Source of the DNA: UBA10677 sp045532295
Lineage (GTDB): Bacteria; Bacillota; Clostridia; Christensenellales; Pumilibacteraceae
Assembly: GCA_045532295.1 (NCBI GenBank)
Contig: JAZSFP010000002.1
Coordinates: 62,001 to 126,000, forward strand
Direction: 5' to 3'
Length of the DNA: 64,000 bases
The notes below the pieces were generated by a model, which saw only the letters and a list, made by a program, of their open reading frames with translations, searched no databases and was not told the DNA's origin. Shown piece by piece: positions 9,101 through 17,536 of the stretch. How positions within the stretch are numbered: the stretch's first letter is position 1; each line of letters opens with the position of its first letter. The position numbers and the translations under genes were made by a program.

Positions 9101-10590
9101 CCGGTAGTAAGAAGGAAACCGCGAGTTCCGGTATGAACTGCGTTAGTGAACGCAACGTTTTTAATCGTACCGTCGCCGTTCATTCCGCGAAGGAAACTTT
9201 GAGTGGTTACCTGCATTCCGTCAATTCTATAACCTTGGCCGTCGAATACGCCTTGGAAACGATAGTCGCCACCGTTAGTGAGGTTTACTTCGCCCGCGTT
9301 CATAATGTCGTTGCCGAGAACGAAGTAGCCGTTACCGTTAGCATCGTCTGCTCCGTCTACTAAATCCGCAGTATTGTCGAACGCTTTAAGTTCGTCTGCG
9401 GTATTGATTATCATAGTGTAAATATTTGCGCTATACTCGTAGGAGGCTTTCTCTGTCTCTAAAACGAGTACTCTGCCCTGTCCCATCTTATCTGCGGTAA
9501 TGGGAAGCGCGCTCTTATTAAGGGTTACGATACCGCCGTCGAACGAATCGAACACGCTAACGCCGTCGAGCGTTACGTCGGTAATTGCGTCAGTTATTGC
9601 GCCGTCTACGGCAAAAGTTACGGTAGAGGACGCCGTTTCAACGGTATAAACATCTGTTTTTTGAATAGTAGGACGATAAACTTCCACGAAAATCTTAACG
9701 CTATTACCTTGGTACTCGGTAGTTACGAAAGTAGTTCCTTCGCTTACCGCGGTAATTTCACCCGTTGTAGCGTCAACCGTAGCGATGCTCTCGTCGTCCA
9801 CAACAAAAGTAAGATCTACGGTTTGTTCTACTCCATCGTCATTAACTACTAACGCTGGGATAACGGAAGTAAAATGTTCAGTTCCGTCTGAAATAAGAGC
9901 AACCTTAGCCTTATAACCGCCCTCAACGGGTTCAAAATTATCAATCTCAAAGGTTACGTCGCTATCCACTACCGTTACGTCAACGGTGCGAACGAGTAAA
10001 GTTCCGCGTACCGTTGCAGACACGGTAAACTGCGTCTTGCCGTACTCTACTCCCTTGAACTTTGCGCCGGTAGACACCGTTTCTACCGTTGCAATACCGT
10101 CCGTTGCGTTCTCCGAAAGCGTCCAAGCGTATTGCACCGTTTCATCAATGGGAAGTCCTTTCCAAAGCGTTTGAACGGGAAGAACGAATTCCTCTTCTGC
10201 GTCAATCGATATGGAAACTTCTCCAGTGCTTTGACCGTTTATCTGTAACACGGGAACGGTTCCACTATTAGTTACAGTTACGACGCAGGTCGCTTTTGCA
10301 CTGTCGCTCACACTTGCCGTAATTACAGCCTCGCCAACAGATAGCGCTTTTACTAATCCGTCCTCAACGGTTGCAACTGCGGTGTTTGACGAACTCCAAG
10401 TTACGCTATTTTCAGAGTTTTCTACGGTAGCGGTAAGCGTAGCCTTGTCGTACACGTCCATTGCAATCGTGGTTTTGCTCAGCGTTACCGTTACTGCAGG
10501 TGGCTCTTCAGTTGGACCACACGCTGAAACTGCAAACGCTAAACACAAACACATTGCAATCGTAAACAAAATGCTCGTTAGTTTTTTCAT
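6190..10590 (-). CDS. Giant surface lipoprotein with Ig-like domains and three beta-helix modules
   Basis: A 1466-aa protein. A lipoprotein signal ends at Cys24 (FAVSAC). Residues 32-108 are a Big_2-type Ig domain (SSSNTAVATVEDGLVKALSVG). Residues 110-310 hold two more Ig-like domains, the second with another Big_2 pattern. From about 312 three modules of roughly 380 residues follow. Each has a short sandwich starting [MV]YTV, then a right-handed beta-helix/GLUG-like part with LGNDI or LGGNI, FDGQGY.IDG, I.NV.FTN and RGFL, ending in FWEIKNGLPRP. No catalytic motif is seen. It lies between transport and hydrolase genes; binding or holding a polysaccharide at the cell surface is inferred. Confidence 0.7.
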   Translation of the reverse strand: MKKLTSILFTIAMCLCLAFAVSACGPTEEPPAVTVTLSKTTIAMDVYDKATLTATVENSENSVTWSSSNTAVATVEDGLVKALSVGEAVITASVSDSAKATCVVTVTNSGTVPVLQINGQSTGEVSISIDAEEEFVLPVQTLWKGLPIDETVQYAWTLSENATDGIATVETVSTGAKFKGVEYGKTQFTVSATVRGTLLVRTVDVTVVDSDVTFEIDNFEPVEGGYKAKVALISDGTEHFTSVIPALVVNDDGVEQTVDLTFVVDDESIATVDATTGEITAVSEGTTFVTTEYQGNSVKIFVEVYRPTIQKTDVYTVETASSTVTFAVDGAITDAITDVTLDGVSVFDSFDGGIVTLNKSALPITADKMGQGRVLVLETEKASYEYSANIYTMIINTADELKAFDNTADLVDGADDANGNGYFVLGNDIMNAGEVNLTNGGDYRFQGVFDGQGYRIDGMQVTTQSFLRGMNGDGTIKNVAFTNAVHTGTRGFLLTTGNGTLENIYISLAVTKNGGTSGGTATSVLISSSGNDFTVRKVFIEYTSLKDGNSTYGGYIVGERDREKGVYEGLYAVGVDKLFEGDEGQTASSTYIAGLYETYDALTDASVDFTSWANGFWEIKNGLPRPKKLTSFALELPATASAGESVTVPSGYGVLYSIDSASVGAGVTLADNKINIPANFKGAITFTATSVYGEEPIVKQILVTATKTLATTTDIDMYTVSGGAVALNGNTATVDLSSLATDIGTNEFDSATMDGVAIEVAVEGTTLTFNKSQLGYKFGNKNIVLKYVDGNDNHILSISVPVRIISMIINDEIELAQFNNLASSYGNGTANRLDGLFLLGGNITWSGTATYSYKTSSNRFYGTFDGQGYAIDGFSIGGTNSFVRGLMDNGIIKNVSFTNVTSTTGRGFLFTEGHGTIENVYIEVNSITNNGQGSSNPGASTALIGSGPLANFKINNVLVEYTKGAIKTGSNTYGGYLFGNNQYFESAINGVYAVGVTQLDNNGEYTTGEGYGAYTDYASLKSAVTFTSWANDFWEIKNGLPVPKKLKEVTITAPQSAVAGESFVLSGGYGVEYSLDATSVSGGVTIDGNTVSVPSTFSGTIKVTATSVFDSAKTSTTSTVITLALSLSKTNDVDMYTVSENALTLNGATAPIDLSEIATTLNGLTLNSASIGDTTVGATMSGTTVSIDKEDLGLMFGNKTLALTFKDGSDNLVLTVTAPIRIASMIITSAEELGQFNNLALTYANGTANRLDGLFLLGSNITWTSANTYSYKGADYRFQGTFDGQGYTIDGFIIGGTNSFLRGMAKDSGASVKNVSFTNVTNTSGRGMLLTCGYGEVENVYVEFSSITTNGGTGTTNSTAGLVTQDQGVIFNKVYLVYKNGITNGSATYGGYPFGEIKSVDNLNGVYAVGVSHLNNAKTTTTGEGYGAYADTTTLKSAVTFTSWDNDFWDVVDGLPVPTRIATANN
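6200..9660 (-). repeat. Three tandem intragenic modules of about 1.1-1.2 kb
   Basis: The three beta-helix modules of the lipoprotein gene are also repeated at DNA level. For example, the block near 6819-6846 recurs almost unchanged near 8076-8101, and the block at 6240-6284 recurs near 7485-7530. Modules 2 and 3 (C-terminal) are closest to each other and module 1 is more divergent. This suggests stepwise duplication and a risk of recombination or assembly collapse. Confidence 0.7.
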
Positions 10591-10641
10591 TTTTCTTTTC
10601 TCCTTTTTATTTATTTTAGGCGCGGTATCTCCGCTACCATT

Positions 10642-12627
10642 TTATACTCCCCAGTCGGTGAACACGCCGTCAAGCGTATCGTGTTCCCAAAGTTGCGAAA
10701 TCCCAAGTAGAGCGCAATCGCTCTTGAACTGTTTTGCCTCTATGTTAAATTCAGCAGAAGTAAAACTCGTTGAATACAGTCTTAAAAGAGCAAAACGTGG
10801 GAAAATCGTTTCAAGTAAAATATGTTTTCTTAAACTCTCGTACAGTGACGCGTCGGTAGTTTTATACTTTTCTATCTTCTCGTACGCCTCGTCGCACAAT
10901 TCAAGCCATCCGTCAAGGCGTTTTTTCTCCCAGAACCTACTTTCTTCAATTTCGTTATAGATATCTCCGTTTATAAGTTCGGGGTATTTCTGTTCAAGGC
11001 TTGCAAGATGCAACTGAAGTCCGTCGTAGAACTCGCGCATAGGCTTTTCAGCGTCACGGAAGTAATTAGCGAAAAAGTCGTCTTGAAGAGCGCCAAAGTC
11101 AAGATTTACGTCAAAACACGCTTTTGCGTTAGTGTATTCTTTAAATTTTCCAAACGCCGTTACGTTAGTTTGGTTATACTGACCTTGGTTGTACATAAAG
11201 AACGCGCCGTTCGCCTTGCAAAGTCGATAACTTTCTACGGTTGAAGAGTAGGAATTGTAGGGGTAAAGGTAGTTTGCAAAGTTGGTATTATAAAGCCACA
11301 TATATAACTTTTGCGAAACTTTCGACCAACCGTTTATCGTTTTTGCGGTATCAGCGTTTTCTTCCTCGTAAAGAGAACGGTCGTACCTCGTGTAGATAGG
11401 AGCGATATAAACGCCTACGTTCGCGTTACATTTAACGCTATCGTCAACGGGGACTAATTCTCCGTTAACCGTCTTTACGGGCGCTTTTTCCGATTTGTGA
11501 TAAGCAAAGAAAAGCAAGAATACTTCTCTCTTTTTCTCTCCACTCTCGTCCGCTCTTCGTTGCAAACGCGCTTGCACTTCGTCGTCCACTCTGTTCATAA
11601 ACTTGATAATCGAGCCTGCGGCAGTACCGTACTTATTCAAGTTTTCTTTACAAGCGTCGCACGAACAAGTTCTCGGCGTATCTTGTTGGGTTATCGTAAT
11701 GTTTGCTAAATCAGGTCGGGTGTCGATAGTCTCGATTACTTTATCAACCACCGTGTTTATCATAAGCGTTAGTTTTGCCTCGTTACCCCTTGCAGTATAA
11801 CAAAGTTGCGTGCCGTCGGCAAGGTAAGTCCCGTCGCTTTGCTTTTCACCTACCGAATACCACTCGGGGTGAACGCTCGAATACTGCGTGGGCGGAAGAT
11901 ATTCGAAAGAGTTATGATACATCTTGTTATTTACTCTTATGAAAGCCTCGGCGTCTACGCCCATACCGTACTGCGCCTCACCCGTCATATAGTTAGTCAA
12001 AATGTAGTAATCGTAGTCGGGACGCTCGATAATTTCCATATCAGGTATCGTTTTGCCGTCCTTCGTGAACGCTACCGTGTCTTCACTATACATTTCGTAA
12101 CCTACGAGGTGCTTGAGCAAAGACAATACCGCTCTATGATAGCCGTCGATAGTATTAACTTTTACGAAAACACTATTACCCTTGCTCTTAATATAGTATC
12201 CTGACGGACCTATATCTTCAGAAGGCATCGAAAGTCCTGCTTCAGTAAAGAGGTTATCGTCGCCTATTACTATATATTTGTCGTTTTCATTCCACTCAGT
12301 CGCGTTTATAACGGGAAGATAACACTCGGTTGCTTTTCCTATATACTTACTTAAAAACTCGCTCGCTTTGATAAGTTTTTTATCAGCGTTTTGCGGAACG
12401 ACGATTTTATACTCGGAAGTTCCGCTTACGACGAACGCTTTTTCCGTTGGAGTTACGCTAACTTTGTGAAGAGTTCCTTCAACCTTATGCTCCGTTACCG
12501 TCTCTAAAACGGGATTTTTGGGAGTGGTTTGGTTGGAATTTTGCGAACCGTTATTCGTATTATCACACGCAGTCATTACCGTTAACGCGCAAAGGAAAGA
12601 TAAAACTATTGATATTATTCTTTTCAT
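10642..12627 (-). CDS. DUF4838-type lipoprotein, glycan-locus protein
   Basis: A 661-aa lipoprotein (lipid-modified Cys21 after VMTA). Residues 65-200 resemble the N-terminal sandwich that precedes alpha-glucuronidase-like and hexosaminidase-like barrels. The rest matches the DUF4838 pattern, including TITQQDTPRTCSCDACKEN near residue 310, a likely structural or metal-binding Cys cluster, and VFLLFFAYH. It may be a surface glycoside hydrolase, but no reaction is firmly known for the family. Its ribosome site overlaps the stop codon of the upstream gene, which points to translational coupling. Confidence 0.65.
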   Translation of the reverse strand: MKRIISIVLSFLCALTVMTACDNTNNGSQNSNQTTPKNPVLETVTEHKVEGTLHKVSVTPTEKAFVVSGTSEYKIVVPQNADKKLIKASEFLSKYIGKATECYLPVINATEWNENDKYIVIGDDNLFTEAGLSMPSEDIGPSGYYIKSKGNSVFVKVNTIDGYHRAVLSLLKHLVGYEMYSEDTVAFTKDGKTIPDMEIIERPDYDYYILTNYMTGEAQYGMGVDAEAFIRVNNKMYHNSFEYLPPTQYSSVHPEWYSVGEKQSDGTYLADGTQLCYTARGNEAKLTLMINTVVDKVIETIDTRPDLANITITQQDTPRTCSCDACKENLNKYGTAAGSIIKFMNRVDDEVQARLQRRADESGEKKREVFLLFFAYHKSEKAPVKTVNGELVPVDDSVKCNANVGVYIAPIYTRYDRSLYEEENADTAKTINGWSKVSQKLYMWLYNTNFANYLYPYNSYSSTVESYRLCKANGAFFMYNQGQYNQTNVTAFGKFKEYTNAKACFDVNLDFGALQDDFFANYFRDAEKPMREFYDGLQLHLASLEQKYPELINGDIYNEIEESRFWEKKRLDGWLELCDEAYEKIEKYKTTDASLYESLRKHILLETIFPRFALLRLYSTSFTSAEFNIEAKQFKSDCALLGISQLWEHDTLDGVFTDWGV

Positions 12628-12638
12628 ATCTTTTCACC

Positions 12639-15600
12639 TCACTCCGTTACTTTAACCGTTGCGTTATAAATTAGGGTATTTCCCGCCTCGTCGGAAACGG
12701 AAATAATAAATTTATAATCGCCCGTATTGATGACTTTTACTGCGTTTGACGATGCCGGTAACACTAATATTTTACCCGTGGGTAAAAGCACGCTTTTAAT
12801 TACTTTAAGTTCGTCGCTCTTCGTATAATTGTCGCTTACCGTAAAGTCGGGGATAGTTACTATATCGCCTACTCTTGCGCTTTCAGAAAATTTATGATTT
12901 AACTTTATCGTTGGCTTTTCGCAATCCTCTACCGTTATGGAGTAGGTAAGGGGCGTGGTATTCACTCTTTGGTTAAAGGTGTCGCTCGCCAAGTACGATA
13001 CTTTATATTGACCGTACTCGTTACAGTTAATCGTATAACTAATACCGGGGTTTACTTCATCAAGCACCGTTCCGTCTAAAGCGGTTACTTTCTTTCCGCT
13101 TGGAGAAGTTACCGTAAGCGTGAAGTTTACGTTAGGGTCAACGGTATCGCCGGCAATAGCCACGGGAAGAACCACTTGAGTGTTTATATCGCAAGAGCCA
13201 CCGTAGTTACCAAGTACGGAAATTCTTGGACCTATTCTATCGAGCGTTGCGTTACATATCGTTTGCCCGTTTACTTCGTTGAGAATATAACTTGCTCCCT
13301 CTTGCGCGTTAATAAACGAGACGGAAAGATAAACTTTACCGGAGGGGAAACCGTTAAATTGTTCGCCGTTATCCGTTTTTCCTATCGAAATGGACGAGCC
13401 TGCAATCTTCATTTTGCCGTCGCTATAACCCATTTTCATTCGGTTTGCAACCGATTGCGCGCTAAAGCCGACGGTTTCAACCTCGACCTCCACCGTGGGA
13501 GTTTTGAAGATAATGCCCGCGCCGTTCTTAATCATTTGAGTGGTAGCGGATATTCTCTCGTCTACGCTATCGGTAAGAGTGATGGATAGTCCGCTAAAAC
13601 GCGAATTCTCGCTCACACCCGTCAAAACCATTTCAAAGTTTTGAGCAACTAAGGAGTTAGCGTAAGTCCAACCGCCGTTTTCTTTCGTCGTCGTTATAGT
13701 GGTATAACTATCGAACTTTTCAAGCGTTACGCCGTCTACGGCAAAATAGTTTTCGTAATTAAGCGAAGGGCGTTTACCCTCTTCAATCGTCCACGCAAAA
13801 ACAGTAGGAACTACGAAGGGTTCGAGCGTTGCGCCGTTTACAGAGTATGTTACTGTTACGGGTTCAAAATTCTCGCTTACTTTAGGCGTATACTTCTCAC
13901 CCTTTGCTAAAACTCTTTCACCGTTCGCGTCTTTAACTTTAATTTCCGCCTCAACGCTCACCGCCTTTCCGCTCGAATAATCTACGGCGTAAGCAGTTGG
14001 AAGAGTGTAGGCGCTGTTCGTAATAAAATACTTTGGAAGAACGGGCTTTTCAACGAACACGGGAGCAGGCGAAAGCGTTACGCTTACCGTATAACTTGCG
14101 CGCGTCGTCTGTCCGATATAGTCGGTTACGTCGTAAAAAATCGTATACGGTATCGCTTTTTCAGGTCTAAAGCCGTCCTCCACTTCCCACTCGTTTTGAC
14201 CGTCGGAAACGATAATTTTTAGTTTTTCACGACCGCTACCAGCAGTAATTTCGGGAGCGTCGAATTTTACCCAGTCGCCCGTTTTTGCCTCGGTGATCTT
14301 TTGAGAAGGAAGGATAACGATAGGTGCGGGAACTTGCATTTTTGCATTTACCCAAACGATCTTCGTCGCTATGTTTCCCGCGTAATCTTTCGCTTGATAT
14401 TTAATCGCGTAAAGTCCCTCTCGAGCGGGGATAAACTTTCCGCCAACCGCGGTAACGGATACGGCGTTATTAGAAGTAAGGTTGTACAAAACCTCGGCAG
14501 TTACTTCTCTCTCGCCCGAATAGTCGTCAGTTGCGCTTGCAGGGAATATTTCGTACTCCTCCCCTACCTTTGCAGTAGGAATTTCACTATCGTCCACTTC
14601 AATGATAGGCGCTGTTTTATCAATAAAGATTTCTTGGGATAAGTCTACGCCTTTTACGGAGGTAAGGACGAAATTAGCGGTGCTCGATTCAAAATTTTCC
14701 GCCCAAACGCTTAACCTGACTTTACCGGACTTAAAGCCTTGCCAAAAATCCGTATAGTATTTGATGTTATCAAAGTCCATTACGAAACGCTCGTTTACGT
14801 AAACGCTGTTTTCACTCTCGTCGTAAGAAAGATGTATCGCGCTTTTATAAAGTTCAGTGGTGCCACCGTCGTTGTACGCGCTCATAAAACTATGGCGCTG
14901 AGAAGTTCCGTAATTGTTCTCAATATGCAGTCTTTTTCTACTTGCCTCCCATCCTTGCATCGACTGACCGTTTCCACCTGCCAAGAAGTACGAATAAGGA
15001 ACGTCGCCGTTCTTTTCACCCTCGTATGCAATCGCTCTTATTTTAAGATAAACGGAGGGGTCGCTAATATCGGTAAACTGGAAAAACAGTTTTCTAAAGT
15101 CAAGCGCGCCGGGATTATCAGCAGTTACGAAGAAAGATACGAGTTTATCTTTTTTAGTAACGCCGTTCAGGTCTATCGTTTGCATAAACTCAAGTTTGTC
15201 GCCCTCGGCAAGTCTTATTTTTAAGCCCTCTACTTCAGGAGCAAGAGCGTGTACGCCGTAAGTTGCCTCTGTTTTAGAATCACCACTTTGCCAAACGCGG
15301 TAGTCAACCTTAAAAGTTTTACTATCTACGAACGCTTTACCTTTAGCCTCTGCCGTGTAGTTGAGCGTATAAACGCCGTTCTCGTCCAAAACCGCTGACC
15401 TTGCGGAAAAAGTTTTACCACTTGGATATATAAGAGCGGTTTGCGCGGTTACGATTTCGCCGTCGATACTAACGTTTCTTTGCGGAATATTGAATATCGT
15501 ACCTACGCCGTACTCAGACGCAACGCTTACCTCTCCCCAAAGTACCGTAGTGGGCGTTACTGCGTTTGCCACTATTGTGGAAATAGGTATAATCGTTAGA

Positions 15601-15650
15601 CAAATCAAAACTACTAAAACTAATATTAAACTTTTACTTTTAGTCTTCAT
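12639..15650 (-). CDS. Secreted multi-domain Ig-like/beta-sandwich protein
   Basis: A 1003-aa protein with a type I signal peptide (hydrophobic residues 8-25, probable cut after ANA near residue 30) and no lipobox. Two larger sandwich regions (about 120-350 and 620-800) resemble carbohydrate-binding jelly rolls. They are separated by Ig-like domains with patterns such as GKFIPAREGLYAIKYQAKDYAGN and ending in YKFIVSVSDEAGN-like strands. No cell-wall anchor, SLH or catalytic motif is evident. It is encoded 11 bp after the permease gene, so it probably works with the importer, perhaps by gathering the glycan. The function is inferred. Confidence 0.6.
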   Translation of the reverse strand: MKTKSKSLILVLVVLICLTIIPISTIVANAVTPTTVLWGEVSVASEYGVGTIFNIPQRNVSIDGEIVTAQTALIYPSGKTFSARSAVLDENGVYTLNYTAEAKGKAFVDSKTFKVDYRVWQSGDSKTEATYGVHALAPEVEGLKIRLAEGDKLEFMQTIDLNGVTKKDKLVSFFVTADNPGALDFRKLFFQFTDISDPSVYLKIRAIAYEGEKNGDVPYSYFLAGGNGQSMQGWEASRKRLHIENNYGTSQRHSFMSAYNDGGTTELYKSAIHLSYDESENSVYVNERFVMDFDNIKYYTDFWQGFKSGKVRLSVWAENFESSTANFVLTSVKGVDLSQEIFIDKTAPIIEVDDSEIPTAKVGEEYEIFPASATDDYSGEREVTAEVLYNLTSNNAVSVTAVGGKFIPAREGLYAIKYQAKDYAGNIATKIVWVNAKMQVPAPIVILPSQKITEAKTGDWVKFDAPEITAGSGREKLKIIVSDGQNEWEVEDGFRPEKAIPYTIFYDVTDYIGQTTRASYTVSVTLSPAPVFVEKPVLPKYFITNSAYTLPTAYAVDYSSGKAVSVEAEIKVKDANGERVLAKGEKYTPKVSENFEPVTVTYSVNGATLEPFVVPTVFAWTIEEGKRPSLNYENYFAVDGVTLEKFDSYTTITTTKENGGWTYANSLVAQNFEMVLTGVSENSRFSGLSITLTDSVDERISATTQMIKNGAGIIFKTPTVEVEVETVGFSAQSVANRMKMGYSDGKMKIAGSSISIGKTDNGEQFNGFPSGKVYLSVSFINAQEGASYILNEVNGQTICNATLDRIGPRISVLGNYGGSCDINTQVVLPVAIAGDTVDPNVNFTLTVTSPSGKKVTALDGTVLDEVNPGISYTINCNEYGQYKVSYLASDTFNQRVNTTPLTYSITVEDCEKPTIKLNHKFSESARVGDIVTIPDFTVSDNYTKSDELKVIKSVLLPTGKILVLPASSNAVKVINTGDYKFIISVSDEAGNTLIYNATVKVTE

Positions 15651-15661
15651 TGAACCTCCTC

Positions 15662-16588
15662 TTATCCTTTAATTCCACCAACGGTAAGGTTACCCATAAG
15701 GCGTTTATTGAATATAAGGAATAATACTAAAATAGGAATAAGCATAAGCATTGCCGCCGTCATTCTCATAGGAACTCTTGCCATTTCGTTAAGAGTAGTC
15801 GACGCCATTTCGTACATTCCTTGCGCTATCGTAGGATAGGAAGGAAGATATACGAGGGGTATTTGATAGTCGTTCCAGTAAGAGATAAAGCCGATAAGCA
15901 TTATAGTAAAGAAAGTATTCTTTTGGAGAGGCAAAATAATCTTGGTCATAACCTTAAAGTTACTTGCTCCGTCTATTTGCGCAGCCTCCGTATACGCCAT
16001 CGGCATAGCCTTAAAGTTGCCGTAAAAGACGAGGAAATAAAGCCCCAAGAAGTTCGCCTTCATTATCCAAAGTCCCCAAATCTGATTGAATAATCCTAAA
16101 CTTTTTGCCATTTGGATTTCCGCAGGAAGACTTCCTACGATAGGCAAGACCATAGTTATAATTACGGTCGTGTAAATTACTTGCGAAAACTTAAAGTTAA
16201 AGCGCGCGCAAGCGTAAGCGGTAATGCAAGGAACGAGCGTATGACAGAACGCGCAACCTATCGAATAGAGAAATGCGTTTACGAACATTTGTCCCATATA
16301 CACTTTCTCTTGTCCCGTTGAAGTGGATATTCTCACGTAGAATTGATTGAATACTTTCGAATAATTCCACACCCACTCTTCAGGCAAGCCTATCTTGTTA
16401 AGTCTAAAGTCGTAATAGTCCTTAAACGAGGTCATAAGCGCCCAAGCAAGTAAGCCGAGAAGAATTGCCGAATAGATAATTAGTACCACGAGCATAAAAA
16501 CGGTGATAGGACTGAACTTTTCGCGCACGCCCGCCTCACTGTCCTTCTTGGAGAACGGTTTCGCGAAAAACGATTTTTCTTTTTCCAT
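15662..16588 (-). CDS. ABC sugar transporter permease (MalG/LacG-like)
   Basis: An inner-membrane permease of about 308 residues with six membrane segments. The ATPase-contact EAA loop reads EAAQIDGASNFKVMTKIILP, in the usual place before the last two helices, and the end VGGIKG is typical of MalG-type proteins. A longer frame reaches 16621, but the ATG at 16588 is preferred: it has an AAAGGAGGA site nine bases upstream and avoids overlap with the upstream permease, whose stop is at 16593. It pairs with 16593-17525 and the binding protein 17537-19216. No ATPase gene is nearby. Confidence 0.88.
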   Translation of the reverse strand: MEKEKSFFAKPFSKKDSEAGVREKFSPITVFMLVVLIIYSAILLGLLAWALMTSFKDYYDFRLNKIGLPEEWVWNYSKVFNQFYVRISTSTGQEKVYMGQMFVNAFLYSIGCAFCHTLVPCITAYACARFNFKFSQVIYTTVIITMVLPIVGSLPAEIQMAKSLGLFNQIWGLWIMKANFLGLYFLVFYGNFKAMPMAYTEAAQIDGASNFKVMTKIILPLQKNTFFTIMLIGFISYWNDYQIPLVYLPSYPTIAQGMYEMASTTLNEMARVPMRMTAAMLMLIPILVLFLIFNKRLMGNLTVGGIKG

Positions 16589-16592
16589 AACC

Positions 16593-17525
16593 TTAGTCCT
16601 CCTTTGGTCCAAACTTTTCAAGTAAGTTTTTAACGATAAGCGTAAGCGGAACTGCTATAACCGTCATCATTAAGCCCATTGCCGACAAAATAGGGTACTC
16701 CGCTCTCGACGCCGCGGCTCTCGTTTTGGTGTATAGATAGTAGCCGTAAGTTTGCAAACTTTCGGGCGCGGAACTGCCGTAGAAGGAATACAAGTTGATT
16801 TGGCTCGTAAATATCGTTGCTACTCCCGTTATAAGGAAAGTAGTAAGCGTGGGGAAAACGAGGGGCAAAGTTATATGCCAAAACTCCTTAAAACCTTTCG
16901 CCCCGTCAAGATGCGCAGACTCCACTATTTCTTGGGATATTGCGCTCATACCGTTTGAATACATTAGTACGCTCGTACCAAAACTTACCCATAAGTTATA
17001 GAACATTATCGTCGCGTATCTGCTGTCGGGGTTTTCGATTAGTCCTTTTATGGAAATTCCCGAAATAGTTTTAACGATCGTGGGGATTGCCTCTTCAACG
17101 AAGAACTGAAACATCGTTACCATTACGATTGCCGAAACGATACTGGGCATAAATAAAAGCACTCTAAATAGTCCGCTACCTGCAAACTTTTTGTATATGT
17201 AATACGAGAAGAACAGTCCAAGTGGCGTACCGATTACGAGCGTAATCAGGTAAGATAGTACGCTCATCTTCGCTGCAGACAAAAGATTGCTCGAACGCGT
17301 CATCGCCGTAAAAGCGTTGGTAAAATTATCAAGCGTCCAGGTTATCGTTCCGCCCGTTAAGTCGTACTTTTGGAAAGCCATAAGCACGGAACTAAAATTA
17401 ACGCCGATATAGAACACCAAAAATTGCGCAATAGGAAAGGCAAGCAAAAGGATATAGAAAATCAAGTCCTTCTGTCTTTTCGTCAATTGTTTATTGTTTT
17501 TCTTTGTTTTTTCTGCTTTTGCCAT
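16593..17525 (-). CDS. ABC sugar transporter permease (MalF/UgpA-like)
   Basis: A 310-aa permease with a short lysine-rich cytoplasmic head and six predicted membrane helices. The EAA loop is ESAHLDGAKGFKEFWHITLP. It belongs to the carbohydrate-uptake-1 permease family and forms the transmembrane pore with the product of 15662-16588. It is separated by 11 bp from the binding-protein gene, with an AGAGGC ribosome site. Confidence 0.88.
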   Translation of the reverse strand: MAKAEKTKKNNKQLTKRQKDLIFYILLLAFPIAQFLVFYIGVNFSSVLMAFQKYDLTGGTITWTLDNFTNAFTAMTRSSNLLSAAKMSVLSYLITLVIGTPLGLFFSYYIYKKFAGSGLFRVLLFMPSIVSAIVMVTMFQFFVEEAIPTIVKTISGISIKGLIENPDSRYATIMFYNLWVSFGTSVLMYSNGMSAISQEIVESAHLDGAKGFKEFWHITLPLVFPTLTTFLITGVATIFTSQINLYSFYGSSAPESLQTYGYYLYTKTRAAASRAEYPILSAMGLMMTVIAVPLTLIVKNLLEKFGPKED

Positions 17526-17536
17526 TTTATTGCCTC

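Noticed and set aside
16589..16621. Upstream start for the MalG-like permease at 16621
   Set aside because: It would overlap the preceding permease and lacks a ribosome site, while ATG 16588 has AAAGGAGGA.
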